Origin: Achromobacter xylosoxidans
Lineage (GTDB): Bacteria; Pseudomonadota; Gammaproteobacteria; Burkholderiales; Burkholderiaceae_B
Direction of reading: 5' to 3'
Assembly (NCBI RefSeq): GCF_001457475.1
Contig: NZ_LN831029.1
Coordinates: 2,728,001 to 2,792,000 of the forward strand
DNA: 64,000 nt
Within the stretch, counting starts at the first letter, position 1; every line of letters begins with the position of its first letter. Both the position numbers and the translations under genes were made by a program. This document shows, piece after piece, positions 47,059 through 55,686 of the stretch. The notes beneath the pieces are model-generated. The model saw only the letters and a program-made list of their open reading frames with translations, had not been told where the DNA came from and searched no databases.

Positions 47059-48348
47059 ATGTCTCAAACTCCCACCCATGCCTTGCCGTCTTATCTGAAT
47101 GCCGACGAACTCGGCCCCTGGGGTAATTACCTGCAACAAGTCGACCGGGTCACGCCGTACCTCGGTTCGCTGGCGCGCTGGGTCGAGACCCTGAAGCGTC
47201 CGAAGCGCTCGCTGATCGTCGACGTGCCGATCGAGCTGGACAATGGCAGCGTGGCCCACTTCGAGGGTTATCGCGTGCAGCACAACACCTCGCGCGGTCC
47301 GGGCAAGGGCGGCGTGCGTTTCCACCAGGACGTGACGCTGTCGGAAGTGATGGCGCTGGCCGCCTGGATGTCGGTCAAGAACGCCGCGGTCAACCTGCCG
47401 TACGGCGGCGCCAAGGGCGGCATCCGCGTCGACCCGCGCAAGCTGTCGCAGTCCGAGATCGAGCGCATGACGCGCCGCTACACCTCGGAAATCGGCGTCA
47501 TCATCGGCCCGTCCAAGGACATTCCCGCCCCTGACGTGAACACCAACGCCCAGACCATGGCCTGGATGATGGACACGTACTCCATGAACGAAGGCTCGAC
47601 CGCCACCGGCGTCGTGACCGGCAAGCCGATCGCGCTGGGCGGCAGCCTGGGCCGCGTCGAGGCCACCGGCCGCGGCGTGTTCGTGGTCGGCTGCGAAGCC
47701 GCGCGCGACCTGAACATCGACGTGTCCAAGGCGCGCGTGGTGGTGCAGGGCTTCGGCAACGTGGGTGGCACCGCCGCCCGCCTGTTCCATGAAGCCGGCG
47801 CCAAGGTCATCGCGGCCCAGGACCACACCGGCACGGTGCACAACGCCGCCGGCCTGGACGTCCACAAGCTGCTGTCGCACGTGTCGCAGCATGGCGGCGT
47901 GGGCGGCTTCTCCGGCGGCCAGGCGATGGACAAGAACGAGTTCTGGACGCTCGAAACCGAATTCCTGATCCCGGCGGCCCTGGAAAGCCAGATCACCGCC
48001 GACAACGCCGCCAAGGTGCGCGCCAAGATCGTGGTGGAAGGCGCCAACGGCCCGACCACCCCGGAAGCCGACGACATCCTGTTCGAGCACGGCGTGTACG
48101 TGGTGCCGGACGTGCTGGCCAACGCCGGCGGCGTGACGGTGTCGTACTTCGAATGGGTGCAGGACTTCTCCAGCTTCTTCTGGAGCGAGGACGAAATCAA
48201 CCAGCGCCTGGAACGCATCATGCGCGAGGCCTATGCCTCGATCGCGCTGGTGGCCAAGGAGCACAAGGTGACGCTGCGCACCGCCGCGTTCATCGTAGCT
48301 TGCACGCGCATCCTGCAGGCCCGCCAGGTGCGCGGCCTGTACCCGTAA
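47059..48348 (+). CDS. gdhA: Glutamate dehydrogenase
   Basis: Reversible oxidative deamination of glutamate; Glu/Leu/Phe/Val dehydrogenase family, 429 residues. The catalytic Lys lies in [18 protein letters not shown], with [23 protein letters not shown] further on, and the nucleotide domain begins [25 protein letters not shown] take the ATG at 47059 ([10 protein letters not shown]) because AGGAGA (47045-47050) is 8 bases away; two in-frame ATGs upstream are badly spaced. A clear terminator follows. Confidence 0.95.
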   Translation: MSQTPTHALPSYLNADELGPWGNYLQQVDRVTPYLGSLARWVETLKRPKRSLIVDVPIELDNGSVAHFEGYRVQHNTSRGPGKGGVRFHQDVTLSEVMALAAWMSVKNAAVNLPYGGAKGGIRVDPRKLSQSEIERMTRRYTSEIGVIIGPSKDIPAPDVNTNAQTMAWMMDTYSMNEGSTATGVVTGKPIALGGSLGRVEATGRGVFVVGCEAARDLNIDVSKARVVVQGFGNVGGTAARLFHEAGAKVIAAQDHTGTVHNAAGLDVHKLLSHVSQHGGVGGFSGGQAMDKNEFWTLETEFLIPAALESQITADNAAKVRAKIVVEGANGPTTPEADDILFEHGVYVVPDVLANAGGVTVSYFEWVQDFSSFFWSEDEINQRLERIMREAYASIALVAKEHKVTLRTAAFIVACTRILQARQVRGLYP

Positions 48349-48403
48349 GTCCTTCTGGCGCCGGGCCCGGCCCGGCGCGCGGAGGAGCCAGAGGAAGACA
48401 GGA

Positions 48404-48434
48404 AAACCGCCCCGACAGGGGCGGTTTCCATTTT
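48404..48434 (+). terminator. gdhA terminator
   Basis: AAACCGCCCC (48404-48413), loop GACA, GGGGCGGTTT (48418-48427), then CCATTTT. A perfect 10-bp stem between the convergent gdhA and the DUF3298 gene; the stem also has an A-run on the other side and may work in both directions. Confidence 0.85.
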
Positions 48435-48512
48435 GGGCCGCGGAGTTGGCGGGACGCGTCGCTTACGGCGGGATGGCGGCCACCGGCGCCGCCGGCCGGA
48501 ACGCGCGGGTCC

Positions 48513-49325
48513 TCAGGACTTGGGCAGCAGTTCCGGCTTGAGGATGCCGCGCAGGTCCGAGTACGGAATGCTCAGTTCCGGTTCGCCATGCGAGTAGGGG
48601 GCGATCGAGTAGGCGTCGTACTTGACCACGATGCCGTCGCGCGTGAGCGCGAAGTTGTCGCTTTCCTGGAACGGCCACATCTTGTTGTAGGCGGCCGGGT
48701 CGCGCTTGGCGTCCGCATTGCCGGCCAGCCACTTGGCGTGCGCCTGGCGCAAGGCGGCGACGTATTCGGCGCGGCGCCCGGGGATCAGGGCCTCGTCCAG
48801 CGCCATGACGCGGCCGCGGCTGCGCTCCCAATTCAGGTACTGGGTGGCGGGAATGCCGTGCGCGGCGCCCGTCAGGAACTGCTCGGTGTGCAGCTCGATC
48901 GAGACGATGTCGCCCACGGTGTCCTTGACACTGGCCTTGAAGTAGGTGGCGTCGCGCGGGCGCGCGGTGGACCAGAAATACTGCGTGTATTCCGACAGCG
49001 TCTCGTACGGGCCGCGGCGATTGGCGTCGGTGCCCGTCATGTAGGCCAGCACGTGGTCGACCAGCGCGCTCAGTTTCGGGATGCCGGGAAAGGCCACGCT
49101 GTCGATCTCGATGCGCGGGCAGTCGCCCTTGCAGTCGGGCTTGTTGGACGCCCACTTGATGCGCTCGGTGGCCAGGTCGCCGATCTTCTCGGGCGTGGCC
49201 GTGCCGGCCGTTGGCGAGTCCAGGGTGATGTTGGCGGGGGGCGAACTGCCGCAGCCGGCCAGGGCCAGCAGGACGGCTCCCAGACCCGCGGCGGACAGGC
49301 CGCGCGGCTTGCGGGGAAGACGCAT
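48513..49325 (-). CDS. DUF3298 (RsiV-like domain) lipoprotein
   Basis: 270 residues. Lipobox LLALAGC near the N-terminus predicts a lipid-anchored periplasmic protein. The body resembles the paired DUF4163/DUF3298 domains: IEIDSVAFPGIPKLSALVDHVLAYM, then SIELHTEQFLTGAAHGIPATQYLNW, and the characteristic closing segment VVKYDAYSIAPYSHGEPELSIPYSDLRGIL. Such domains bind cell-wall sugars or lysozyme in some firmicutes (RsiV, PdaC); function in proteobacteria is unknown. ATG 49325. Confidence 0.87.
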   Translation of the reverse strand: MRLPRKPRGLSAAGLGAVLLALAGCGSSPPANITLDSPTAGTATPEKIGDLATERIKWASNKPDCKGDCPRIEIDSVAFPGIPKLSALVDHVLAYMTGTDANRRGPYETLSEYTQYFWSTARPRDATYFKASVKDTVGDIVSIELHTEQFLTGAAHGIPATQYLNWERSRGRVMALDEALIPGRRAEYVAALRQAHAKWLAGNADAKRDPAAYNKMWPFQESDNFALTRDGIVVKYDAYSIAPYSHGEPELSIPYSDLRGILKPELLPKS

Positions 49326-49391
49326 TGAACTACCTCCAGAAAACCCGGCCGCGCGCGCGGGCGCGACCGTCCGACTCAAACCCGCGGCGCC

Positions 49392-50168
49392 TCAGGGGAC
49401 GACCGCGGTCCATTCGGGCGTGGAGAACTTTTCGGCGGCCTGGGTCTCGGCCTGGGCCAGCGTGGCCGCGCCCAATTGGCCCGGCGTCAGCCGGTGCAGG
49501 CTGGCGAAGGTGTCCACCATGCGCTGGATGATGACCTCGCGCGCCAGCCCGGTCTGGGTGCGCAGCGGGTCGACCCGCTTCTTGGCGCTGGTGGTGCCCT
49601 TGTCCGACAGTTTCTCGCGCCCGATGCGCAAGACTTCCACCATTTTATCGGCGTCGATGTCGTAGGACATGGTGACGTGGTGCAGCACTGCCCCTGCGCG
49701 GCGCGCCTGGGCCGCGCCGCCGATCTTGCCGATGTCCGAGGCGATGTCGTTGAGCGGCTGGTACCAGGCCTTGATGCCCAGCCCCTGCAGCGCTTGTAGT
49801 ACCCACGCGTCCAGGAAGGCATAGCTTTCCTGGAAGCTCATGCCGTGCACCAGCGCCTGCGGCGCGCTGAGGGAATAGGTGATGCTGTTGCCCGGTTCGA
49901 TGAACATGGCGCCGCCGCCGCTGACGCGGCGCACCACCTCGATGCCGTGGCGCCGGGCGCCTTCGGGATCGACTTCGTTCTTGAGCGATTGGAAGCGGCC
50001 GATCACGACCGCGGGCGCCGACCATTCCCAGATGCGCAGGGTGGGCGGGCGCGTGCCGGCGCCGACCTCATCGGTGATGACGGCGTCCAGCGCCATGTGC
50101 AGCGCGGGGCGCTGCGGGGCTTCGTGGATCAGTTGCCAGTCGTAGTCGTTCCAGTCGGTGCGCGTCAT
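49392..50168 (-). CDS. Lipoate-protein ligase A, catalytic subunit of a split ligase
   Basis: 258 residues of the BPL/LplA/LipB fold. Recognisable segments are RRVSGGGAMFIEPGNSITYSL (lipoyl-adenylate site), SDIGKIGGAAQARRAGAVLHHVTMSYDID (catalytic Lys region, matching the KI-G-AQ-R-HH pattern of lipoate ligases) and VGAGTRPPTLRIWEWSAPAVVIGRFQSL. The usual C-terminal accessory domain is missing but is supplied by the separate gene immediately upstream, whose stop overlaps this ATG (ATGA). Archaeal Thermoplasma ligases are organised in the same two-part way. Confidence 0.85.
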   Translation of the reverse strand: MTRTDWNDYDWQLIHEAPQRPALHMALDAVITDEVGAGTRPPTLRIWEWSAPAVVIGRFQSLKNEVDPEGARRHGIEVVRRVSGGGAMFIEPGNSITYSLSAPQALVHGMSFQESYAFLDAWVLQALQGLGIKAWYQPLNDIASDIGKIGGAAQARRAGAVLHHVTMSYDIDADKMVEVLRIGREKLSDKGTTSAKKRVDPLRTQTGLAREVIIQRMVDTFASLHRLTPGQLGAATLAQAETQAAEKFSTPEWTAVVP

Positions 50169-50440
50169 GCCAGCGCCCTCCGCAGTACCACCGCCACGGC
50201 CTCGGCCGAGAAGCCGAACATTTCGGTGTCGGGCGGCAGCGCCGACTGCACCGCCAGCGCCAGTTCCAGTTCGCCGGCGTCGGCCGGCAGGCCGTTCAGG
50301 CCGCGGTTGATGGCTTCCAGCGCCTCGGGCGGTTCCAGGAAGAAATCACCGCTGATGCGGACGTCGGCCAGGCGGCCGTCGCGGACTTCCAGGTCCGCGA
50401 CCACCAGCTTGCCGCCGGGGACTTTGTATTCGCCGTGCAT
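50165..50440 (-). CDS. Lipoate ligase accessory protein (LplB-like)
   Basis: 91 residues (HGEYKVPGGKLVVADLEVRDG, then VRISGDFFLEPPEALEAINRGLNGLP). This matches the small domain that forms the C-terminus of E. coli LplA and the separate LplB of archaea, which is needed for lipoate adenylation. It precedes and overlaps the catalytic subunit by four bases, so the two are made together. Assigned from recognised motifs and from position; a standalone DUF call would be the conservative alternative. Confidence 0.8.
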   Translation of the reverse strand: MHGEYKVPGGKLVVADLEVRDGRLADVRISGDFFLEPPEALEAINRGLNGLPADAGELELALAVQSALPPDTEMFGFSAEAVAVVLRRALA

Positions 50441-50480
50441 GGGCGCTCCTTGTGTATCAGGCCTGGCGCCGGGGGCGGCG

Positions 50481-50945
50481 CTACAGGCTCAGTTTCATGC
50501 CGTCATGGCTGGCCACGAAACCCAGGCTTTCGTAGAAGCGGCGGGCGTCGGGCCGGGCGCGGTCGGTGGTCAGCTGCACCATGGCGCATCCCTGCGCGCG
50601 GCACTGCTCGATGGCCCACTCGAACATGGCGCGTCCCAGGCCCTGGCCGCGCGCCGACGAGGCGATGCGCACGCTTTCGATCTGTCCGCGCCACTGGCCC
50701 AGCCGCGACAGGCCGGGTATGAACGATAACTGCAAACAGCCGATCAGGCGCGCGTCGCGCTCGACCACCGCGAAGTACTGGTTCGGGTCCTGCTCGATGG
50801 CGGCAAAAGCCGCAGTGTAGCGGGGGTTGAGCGGAATCGAGGGATCTTCGCGCTTGGCGCCGAGTTCGTCGTCGGCCAGCATGGCCACGATCTCGGGCAG
50901 GTCGCCCACGCGCGCGCGGCGGAACCGCAGCGGGGAGTCGGTCAT
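50481..50945 (-). CDS. GNAT family N-acetyltransferase
   Basis: 154 residues. Acetyl-CoA binding motif A is VRIASSARGQGLGRAMFEWAIEQCRAQGC, and the final strand is LTTDRARPDARRFYESLGFVASHDGMKLSL, the usual GNAT ending. The acceptor cannot be predicted. It lies 12 bp after the stop of the glutathione S-transferase gene on the same strand and probably shares its transcript. Confidence 0.9.
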   Translation of the reverse strand: MTDSPLRFRRARVGDLPEIVAMLADDELGAKREDPSIPLNPRYTAAFAAIEQDPNQYFAVVERDARLIGCLQLSFIPGLSRLGQWRGQIESVRIASSARGQGLGRAMFEWAIEQCRAQGCAMVQLTTDRARPDARRFYESLGFVASHDGMKLSL

Positions 50946-50957
50946 GGCGGCCTCCGC

Positions 50958-51656
50958 TCAGCGCACGTTCTGGGCGGTCTGGCCGAACAGGATGCGGCGC
51001 GATTCCTCGTCGCTGACCGACGGCGCGGTGTTGACCTTGTCGGCCAGCGCATAGGCGCGCTGCACGGCCGGGCGCGCGGCGATGGCGTCGAACCAGCGCT
51101 TCAGGTGCGGGAAGTCGTTCAGGTCCTGGCCCTGCTTGGCGTGCGGCACGATCCAGGGGTAGGACGCCATGTCGGCGATGGAGTAGTCGCCGGCGACGAA
51201 TTCGCGGTCGGCCAGGCGCTTGTTCAGCACGCCGTAGAGGCGGTTGGTTTCCTTGACGTAGCGCTCGATGGCATAGGGGATGCGCTCGGGCGCGTAACCC
51301 GAGAAGTGGTGGTTCTGGCCGGCCATGGGGCCCAGGCCGCCCATCTGCCAGAACAGCCATTGCGAGACCTCGGCGCGGCCGCGCACGTCGGCGGGCAGGA
51401 AGCGGCCGGTTTTTTCGGCCAGGTACTGCAGGATGGCGCCGGACTCGAACAGCGACAGCGGCGCGCCGCCGTCGGCCGGCTGCTGGTCGACGATGGCGGG
51501 AATGCGGTTGTTGGGCGCGATGGCCAGGAATTCGGGCTTGAACTGGTCGCCCTTGCTGATGTTGACCGGGTGGATCTCGTACGGCAGTCCGGCTTCTTCC
51601 AGGAAAATCGTGATCTTGTGGCCGTTCGGGGTGGTCCAGTAATAGAGATCGATCAT
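50958..51656 (-). CDS. Glutathione S-transferase, Nu class (YfcG/YghU-like)
   Basis: 232 residues. The thioredoxin-fold N-domain has YYWTTPNGHKITIFLEEAGLPY and SLFESGAILQYLAEKTGRFLP (glutathione site); the all-helical C-domain includes FLPADVRGRAEVSQWLFWQMGG and IADMASYPWIVPHAKQGQDL. Nu-class enzymes act as disulfide-bond reductases with glutathione rather than as classic conjugating enzymes. ATG 51656 follows AGGAATCCCC. Confidence 0.93.
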   Translation of the reverse strand: MIDLYYWTTPNGHKITIFLEEAGLPYEIHPVNISKGDQFKPEFLAIAPNNRIPAIVDQQPADGGAPLSLFESGAILQYLAEKTGRFLPADVRGRAEVSQWLFWQMGGLGPMAGQNHHFSGYAPERIPYAIERYVKETNRLYGVLNKRLADREFVAGDYSIADMASYPWIVPHAKQGQDLNDFPHLKRWFDAIAARPAVQRAYALADKVNTAPSVSDEESRRILFGQTAQNVR

Positions 51657-51782
51657 GGGGATTCCTCAGCGTCTTGGCGCCGCCGGCCACTGCCGGCGGA
51701 TCGGAAGGCCCATGATAGCGGCGCCCCGGGCGCGCGGCCGAATACCCGGGGGCGCGGTGCGGGTTTGGCTCGCGCTTCAGGG

Positions 51783-52682
51783 TCAGGCCGCGCCGGGCCG
51801 CGCGCCGCCGCGCAGGCGCCACTGCCAGTTCAGGCTGACGCCGGCGGCCGCCAGGAAGATCATGGCCACGCCCAGCACCTGGGTGGCGTCCATGCGGTGG
51901 CCGTACACCACCAGGTCCAGCAGGATCGCCACGGCCGGGTAGATGAAGCTCAGGGCGGCGGTCGAGGTGGTGGGCAGCTTCTGGATCGCCGAGTACATCA
52001 GGATGTACATCAGGCAGGTGTGGACCAGGCCCAGCGCCACCAGGTAGCCCCATTGCAGCGGGGCCGTGGGTAGCGCCTGGAAGTCGGCCATCGGCAGCAG
52101 CATCAGCGCGCCCAGCGTCACCTGCACCAGCGCCAGCACCTGCGGCGGGATGCCCTTCAGGCGCTTGACGATGACGGCGGTGATGCCATAGAGCGCCGCC
52201 GCGCCCAGCCCCAGCAGCAGGCCCGACAGGTAGGCGCCGCCGCCGCTGTGGTCGGTGAGCTTGAGCACCAGCAGCAGGCCGGCGAAGGCGATCACCGACC
52301 ACGCCAGCTTGCCGCGGGTGGGGCGTTCGCCCAGGAACAGCGCGCCCAGGCCGATCAGGAAGAAGGGCTGCACGTTGTAGACCGCGGTGGCCAGCGAGAT
52401 CGAGGCCAGGCGGTAGGCCGAGAACAGCAGCACCCAGTTCAGCACCAGCGCGGCGCCGGCGGCCAGCGCCAGCGCCAGGGTGCGGGCCGTGAACAGGCCG
52501 GGCTTGAGCAGGCCACGGGCCCAGCAGTAGAGGAACAGCGACACGGCGCCGAAGACGCAGCGGAAGAACACCACGTTCCAGGCGCTCTGGCCGGATTCCA
52601 GGACGAACACGCCCAGGGTGCCGGACAGGGTCATGGCGGCGGCCATCTGGGCCAGGCCAACGCGATCGGATGAGGGGGACAT
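51783..52682 (-). CDS. EamA/DMT family transporter
   Basis: 299 residues with ten hydrophobic helices in two EamA halves (for example AAAMTLSGTLGVFVLESGQSAW and AALSFIYPAVAILLDLVVYG). DMT proteins export amino acids or metabolites. It is divergent from an Lrp/AsnC regulator 122 bp away, the classic arrangement for an amino-acid exporter and its sensor. The ATG at 52682 (MSPSSDRVGL) follows CAGGAGCCTTCC; further upstream codons overlap the control region. Confidence 0.9.
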   Translation of the reverse strand: MSPSSDRVGLAQMAAAMTLSGTLGVFVLESGQSAWNVVFFRCVFGAVSLFLYCWARGLLKPGLFTARTLALALAAGAALVLNWVLLFSAYRLASISLATAVYNVQPFFLIGLGALFLGERPTRGKLAWSVIAFAGLLLVLKLTDHSGGGAYLSGLLLGLGAAALYGITAVIVKRLKGIPPQVLALVQVTLGALMLLPMADFQALPTAPLQWGYLVALGLVHTCLMYILMYSAIQKLPTTSTAALSFIYPAVAILLDLVVYGHRMDATQVLGVAMIFLAAAGVSLNWQWRLRGGARPGAA

Positions 52683-52804
52683 GGAAGGCTCCTGCGGGCC
52701 GTTCGGCCCTTGATTCGATGGAGAAATTATCCCAGGCCGATCGGGCTGGTTATATGATGTTGCTGCGGCAGTTTTGCCTTTCAACCTTCGTTCGGGTGGA
52801 ATTT

Positions 52805-53272
52805 ATGCAGAATGACCTAAAAATTGAAAACCCGGTTCTCGATGGCATCGACCGCCGCCTGGTGGAGATGCTGACGGCCAATGCGCGCACCACCACCGCC
52901 GACCTGGCGCGCCAGGTCGGCATGTCCGCGCCGAGCGTGGCCGACCGCCTGCGGCGGCTGGAGGAATCGGGCGTGATCCGCGCCTACACGCTGGACGTGG
53001 ATCCGGTGGCGCTGGGCTATACGCTCGAAGCGATCGTGCGCATCCGGCCGTTGCCCGGGCAGTTGCGGCGGGTCGAAGGGCTGATCCAGGAGATTCCGGA
53101 ATTCGTGGCGTGCGACAAGGTCACGGGCGACGACTGCTTCTTCGCGCGCATGGTGCTGCGTTCGATCTCGCACCTGGACGGCATCCTGGAACGCGTGACC
53201 GAATTCGCCGAAACCAACACCGCCATCGTCAAGGCGCACACGGTGCGCGGCCGCCTGCCGCCGCTGCGTTGA
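52805..53272 (+). CDS. Lrp/AsnC family regulator
   Basis: 155 residues: N-terminal helix-turn-helix (GIDRRLVEMLTANARTTTADLARQVGMSAPSVADRLRRLEESGVI) and C-terminal RAM effector domain (LEAIVRIRPLPGQLRRVEGLI; VTGDDCFFARMVLRSISHLDGIL). It probably controls the divergent EamA transporter in response to an amino acid. The ATG at 52805 follows GGGTGGAATTT; earlier in-frame codons (through MMLLRQFCL) are possible but unlike the family. It ends before a 7-bp inverted repeat near 53333-53376 and is convergent with the peroxidase gene. Confidence 0.9.
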   Translation: MQNDLKIENPVLDGIDRRLVEMLTANARTTTADLARQVGMSAPSVADRLRRLEESGVIRAYTLDVDPVALGYTLEAIVRIRPLPGQLRRVEGLIQEIPEFVACDKVTGDDCFFARMVLRSISHLDGILERVTEFAETNTAIVKAHTVRGRLPPLR

Positions 53273-53386
53273 GCGGCGCGGCGGGATGCGTGCCGGGTTG
53301 GGGAAGCAGGGCGGCGGGCGTGACGCTTCAGTGGCCGGCCCCGGACCCGGGATGGCCGGGCGGACGGCAGCCGGCCTCAGGGTGAA

Positions 53387-53881
53387 TCAGGCGGCGGGGA
53401 CCGCCAGGGCGCGAACGATGTCGTCCTTCAGCCCGGCCGGCGTGTCGGTGGGGGCGTAGCGCTTGATCACCTGGCCGTCGCGGCCCACCAGGAACTTGGT
53501 GAAGTTCCACTTGATGCCCTCGGTGCCGAAGACGCCGGGCTTCTCGCCCTTGAGCCAGCGGTACAGCGGGTCGGCGTTGGCGCCGTTGACGTCGATCTTG
53601 GCGAACAGCGGGAAGGTGATGTCGTACTGCGTGGTGCAGAAGTCGAGGATCTCGGCCTCGTTGCCGGGCTCCTGGCGGCCGAACTGGTCGCAGGGAAAGC
53701 CCAGCACCGTCAGGCCGTCATCGCGCAAGGCGCGGTACAGCTCTTCCAGGCCCGAATACTGCGGCGTGAAGCCGCATTTCGAGGCCACGTTCACCACCAG
53801 CAGGACCCGGCCGCGGTAGGCGGCCAGCGGCTGGTCGGCGCCGTGGATGTCGCGGGCCGAAAAATCGTAGATCGTGCTCAT
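53387..53881 (-). CDS. Glutathione peroxidase (cysteine type)
   Basis: 164 residues. The peroxidatic Cys36 lies in VVNVASKCGFTPQY, with the partner Gln in GFPCDQFGRQEPG and Trp in IKWNFTKFLV completing the catalytic tetrad. It is a cysteine enzyme, not selenocysteine, and in bacteria usually uses thioredoxin or glutathione to reduce hydroperoxides. It sits 15 bp after the MFS exporter gene on the same strand. Confidence 0.94.
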   Translation of the reverse strand: MSTIYDFSARDIHGADQPLAAYRGRVLLVVNVASKCGFTPQYSGLEELYRALRDDGLTVLGFPCDQFGRQEPGNEAEILDFCTTQYDITFPLFAKIDVNGANADPLYRWLKGEKPGVFGTEGIKWNFTKFLVGRDGQVIKRYAPTDTPAGLKDDIVRALAVPAA

Positions 53882-53896
53882 GCGGGCTCCCAGGGG

Positions 53897-55099
53897 TCAG
53901 GCGTCGGAACGGGACGAAGCCAGCGCGCCGGCCGGCGGCGTCTGCGTCATCCCGGCGTGGCGCCCATAGTAGCGCGTGCCCCACAGGGTCAGCAGCAACA
54001 CCGCCGCGGTGATGGCCGCCGACATCCACGGCAGATCGGTCAGCGGCAGGCCGTGGCCCAGCGCCAGGCTGCCCAGCCAGGCGCCGCCGGCGTTGCCCAG
54101 GTTGAAGGCGCCCTGGTTCAGCGTCGAGGCCAGGTTGGGGGCCTCGGCCGCCTGGTCCACGATCAGCGTCTGCAGCAGCGGCACCACGGCAAAGCCGAGC
54201 GTGCCCCAGATGAAGGTCATCACCAGCATCGGCGCCAGCGCGTGGATGGCCTGGCTGAGCGCCAGGAACACCAGCAGCAGGCCCAGGAAGATGCGGCGCA
54301 GCGACACTTCCAGGTTGCGGTCGCCCAGCTTGCCGCCGAGCGTGCTGCCCACCGTGAGCGCGACGCCGAACAGCAGCAGCACGCCGGTCACGCCGCGTTC
54401 GGACACGCCGGTGATGTCGCGCAGGATCGGCGCGATGTAGGTCAGCACGCAGAACAGCGCGGCCGAGGCCAGCACGCTGGCCAGCAGCGGCCACAGCACG
54501 CGCACGTCGCGCAGCACGCGGAATTCGCGCAGGATGTTGCCGGGTTGCATCGGGATGCGGCCGGGCAGCCAGGCCGCCAGCGCCGCCACCGCGGCCAGGC
54601 CGATGGCGCTGACCACCCAGAAGGTCGAGCGCCAGCCCGCCACCTGGCCCAGCGCGGTGCCCAGCGGCACGCCCAGCACGTTGGCCAGCGTCAGGCCGGT
54701 GAACATCAGCGCGATGGCGCTGGAGCGCTGGTGGCGCGGCACCAGGTCGGCCGCCACCACCGCGCCGATGCCGAAGAAGGCGCCATGGCAGAAGGCGGTG
54801 AAGACGCGCGCGGCCATCAGCGTGCCGTAGCCCGGCGCCAGCGCACAGAGCAGGTTGCCCAGCACGAAGGTGCTGGCCAGGCCGATCAGCGTGGCCTTGC
54901 GCGGCAGCCGAGCGGTAATGATGGCCATGATGGGCGCGCCGATCACGACGCCCATGGCGTAGCCGGTGATCAGCAGGCCGGCGATGTCGATGCTGACGTC
55001 GAGGTCGGTGGCGACGTTGGGCAACAGCCCCATGATGACGAATTCGCTGGTGCCGATGCCGAAGGCGGCGGCGGCCAGCGCGATGAGATGCAGGGGCAT
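53897..55099 (-). CDS. MFS transporter (DHA1, AraJ/YdhP-like)
   Basis: 400 residues, about 12 membrane helices. N-terminal signature LHLIALAAAAFGIGTSEFVIMGLLPNVATDLDVSI and the loop 2-3 motif GAPIMAIITARLPRKATLIG are typical of drug:H+ antiporter-1 efflux proteins of the AraJ/YdhP group. The substrate is unknown. The ATG at 55099 starts just before the first helix; 30 upstream codons are Arg/Pro-rich and ignored. Probably cotranscribed with the peroxidase gene that follows. Confidence 0.92.
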   Translation of the reverse strand: MPLHLIALAAAAFGIGTSEFVIMGLLPNVATDLDVSIDIAGLLITGYAMGVVIGAPIMAIITARLPRKATLIGLASTFVLGNLLCALAPGYGTLMAARVFTAFCHGAFFGIGAVVAADLVPRHQRSSAIALMFTGLTLANVLGVPLGTALGQVAGWRSTFWVVSAIGLAAVAALAAWLPGRIPMQPGNILREFRVLRDVRVLWPLLASVLASAALFCVLTYIAPILRDITGVSERGVTGVLLLFGVALTVGSTLGGKLGDRNLEVSLRRIFLGLLLVFLALSQAIHALAPMLVMTFIWGTLGFAVVPLLQTLIVDQAAEAPNLASTLNQGAFNLGNAGGAWLGSLALGHGLPLTDLPWMSAAITAAVLLLTLWGTRYYGRHAGMTQTPPAGALASSRSDA

Positions 55100-55325
55100 G
55101 TAAAACTGGCGAGAGGGCCGGGCGTTCGGGGCCGCGGCGACAGGGAAGGGAGCGCGAATTTTAGAGCAGCCGCGCGCGCGCCGCCGCAAATCCCTGTCGG
55201 CGTTACGGGTATGCCCGTGTTGCGATGCTATCCCCGCGCGCCGCGGGGCTATTGCCGTCGCGGCGTGGGCCGCGGCCTATCATGTGCCATCGCAGTCAGC
55301 GCAAGCGGCGCAAAGGAGGCCGGCC

Positions 55326-55658
55326 ATGCGGGAAATGATCGATCGTCTGGAAACCATGTTGGCCAAGGGCACCGACAACATGTTGTTGCGATTCTCGCTG
55401 GGCAAGGCCTACGCCGAACAGGAGTGCTTTGGCGATGCCGAAACGCACTTACGCGCCTCGCTCGCCTTCGATCCCGCCTATTCGGTGGCCTGGAAGTGGC
55501 TGGGCAAGGCCTGCCTGGGGCGGGGTGACAAGGCCGGCGCGCGCGAGGCCTGGGAGGCTGGCCTGAAGGCCGCGCAGGCGCGCGGCGACAAGCAGGTGGA
55601 AAAGGAACTGCTGGTGTTCATGAAGCGCCTGGACAAGGACGCGGCCGTCGCCCCATGA
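55326..55658 (+). CDS. Small tetratricopeptide-repeat protein
   Basis: 110 residues with about two TPR units (MLLRFSLGKAYAEQECFGDAETHLRASLAFDPAYS and VAWKWLGKACLGRGDKAGAREAWEAGLKAAQARG). No signal peptide, so it is probably a cytosolic adaptor. AAGGAGG at 55313-55319 is an excellent ribosome binding site for the ATG at 55326. Function unknown; it is isolated between the divergent MFS gene and the convergent LysR gene. Confidence 0.9.
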   Translation: MREMIDRLETMLAKGTDNMLLRFSLGKAYAEQECFGDAETHLRASLAFDPAYSVAWKWLGKACLGRGDKAGAREAWEAGLKAAQARGDKQVEKELLVFMKRLDKDAAVAP

Positions 55659-55686
55659 CACGCCGGTCGGCCCGGCCCGGCGCCGC

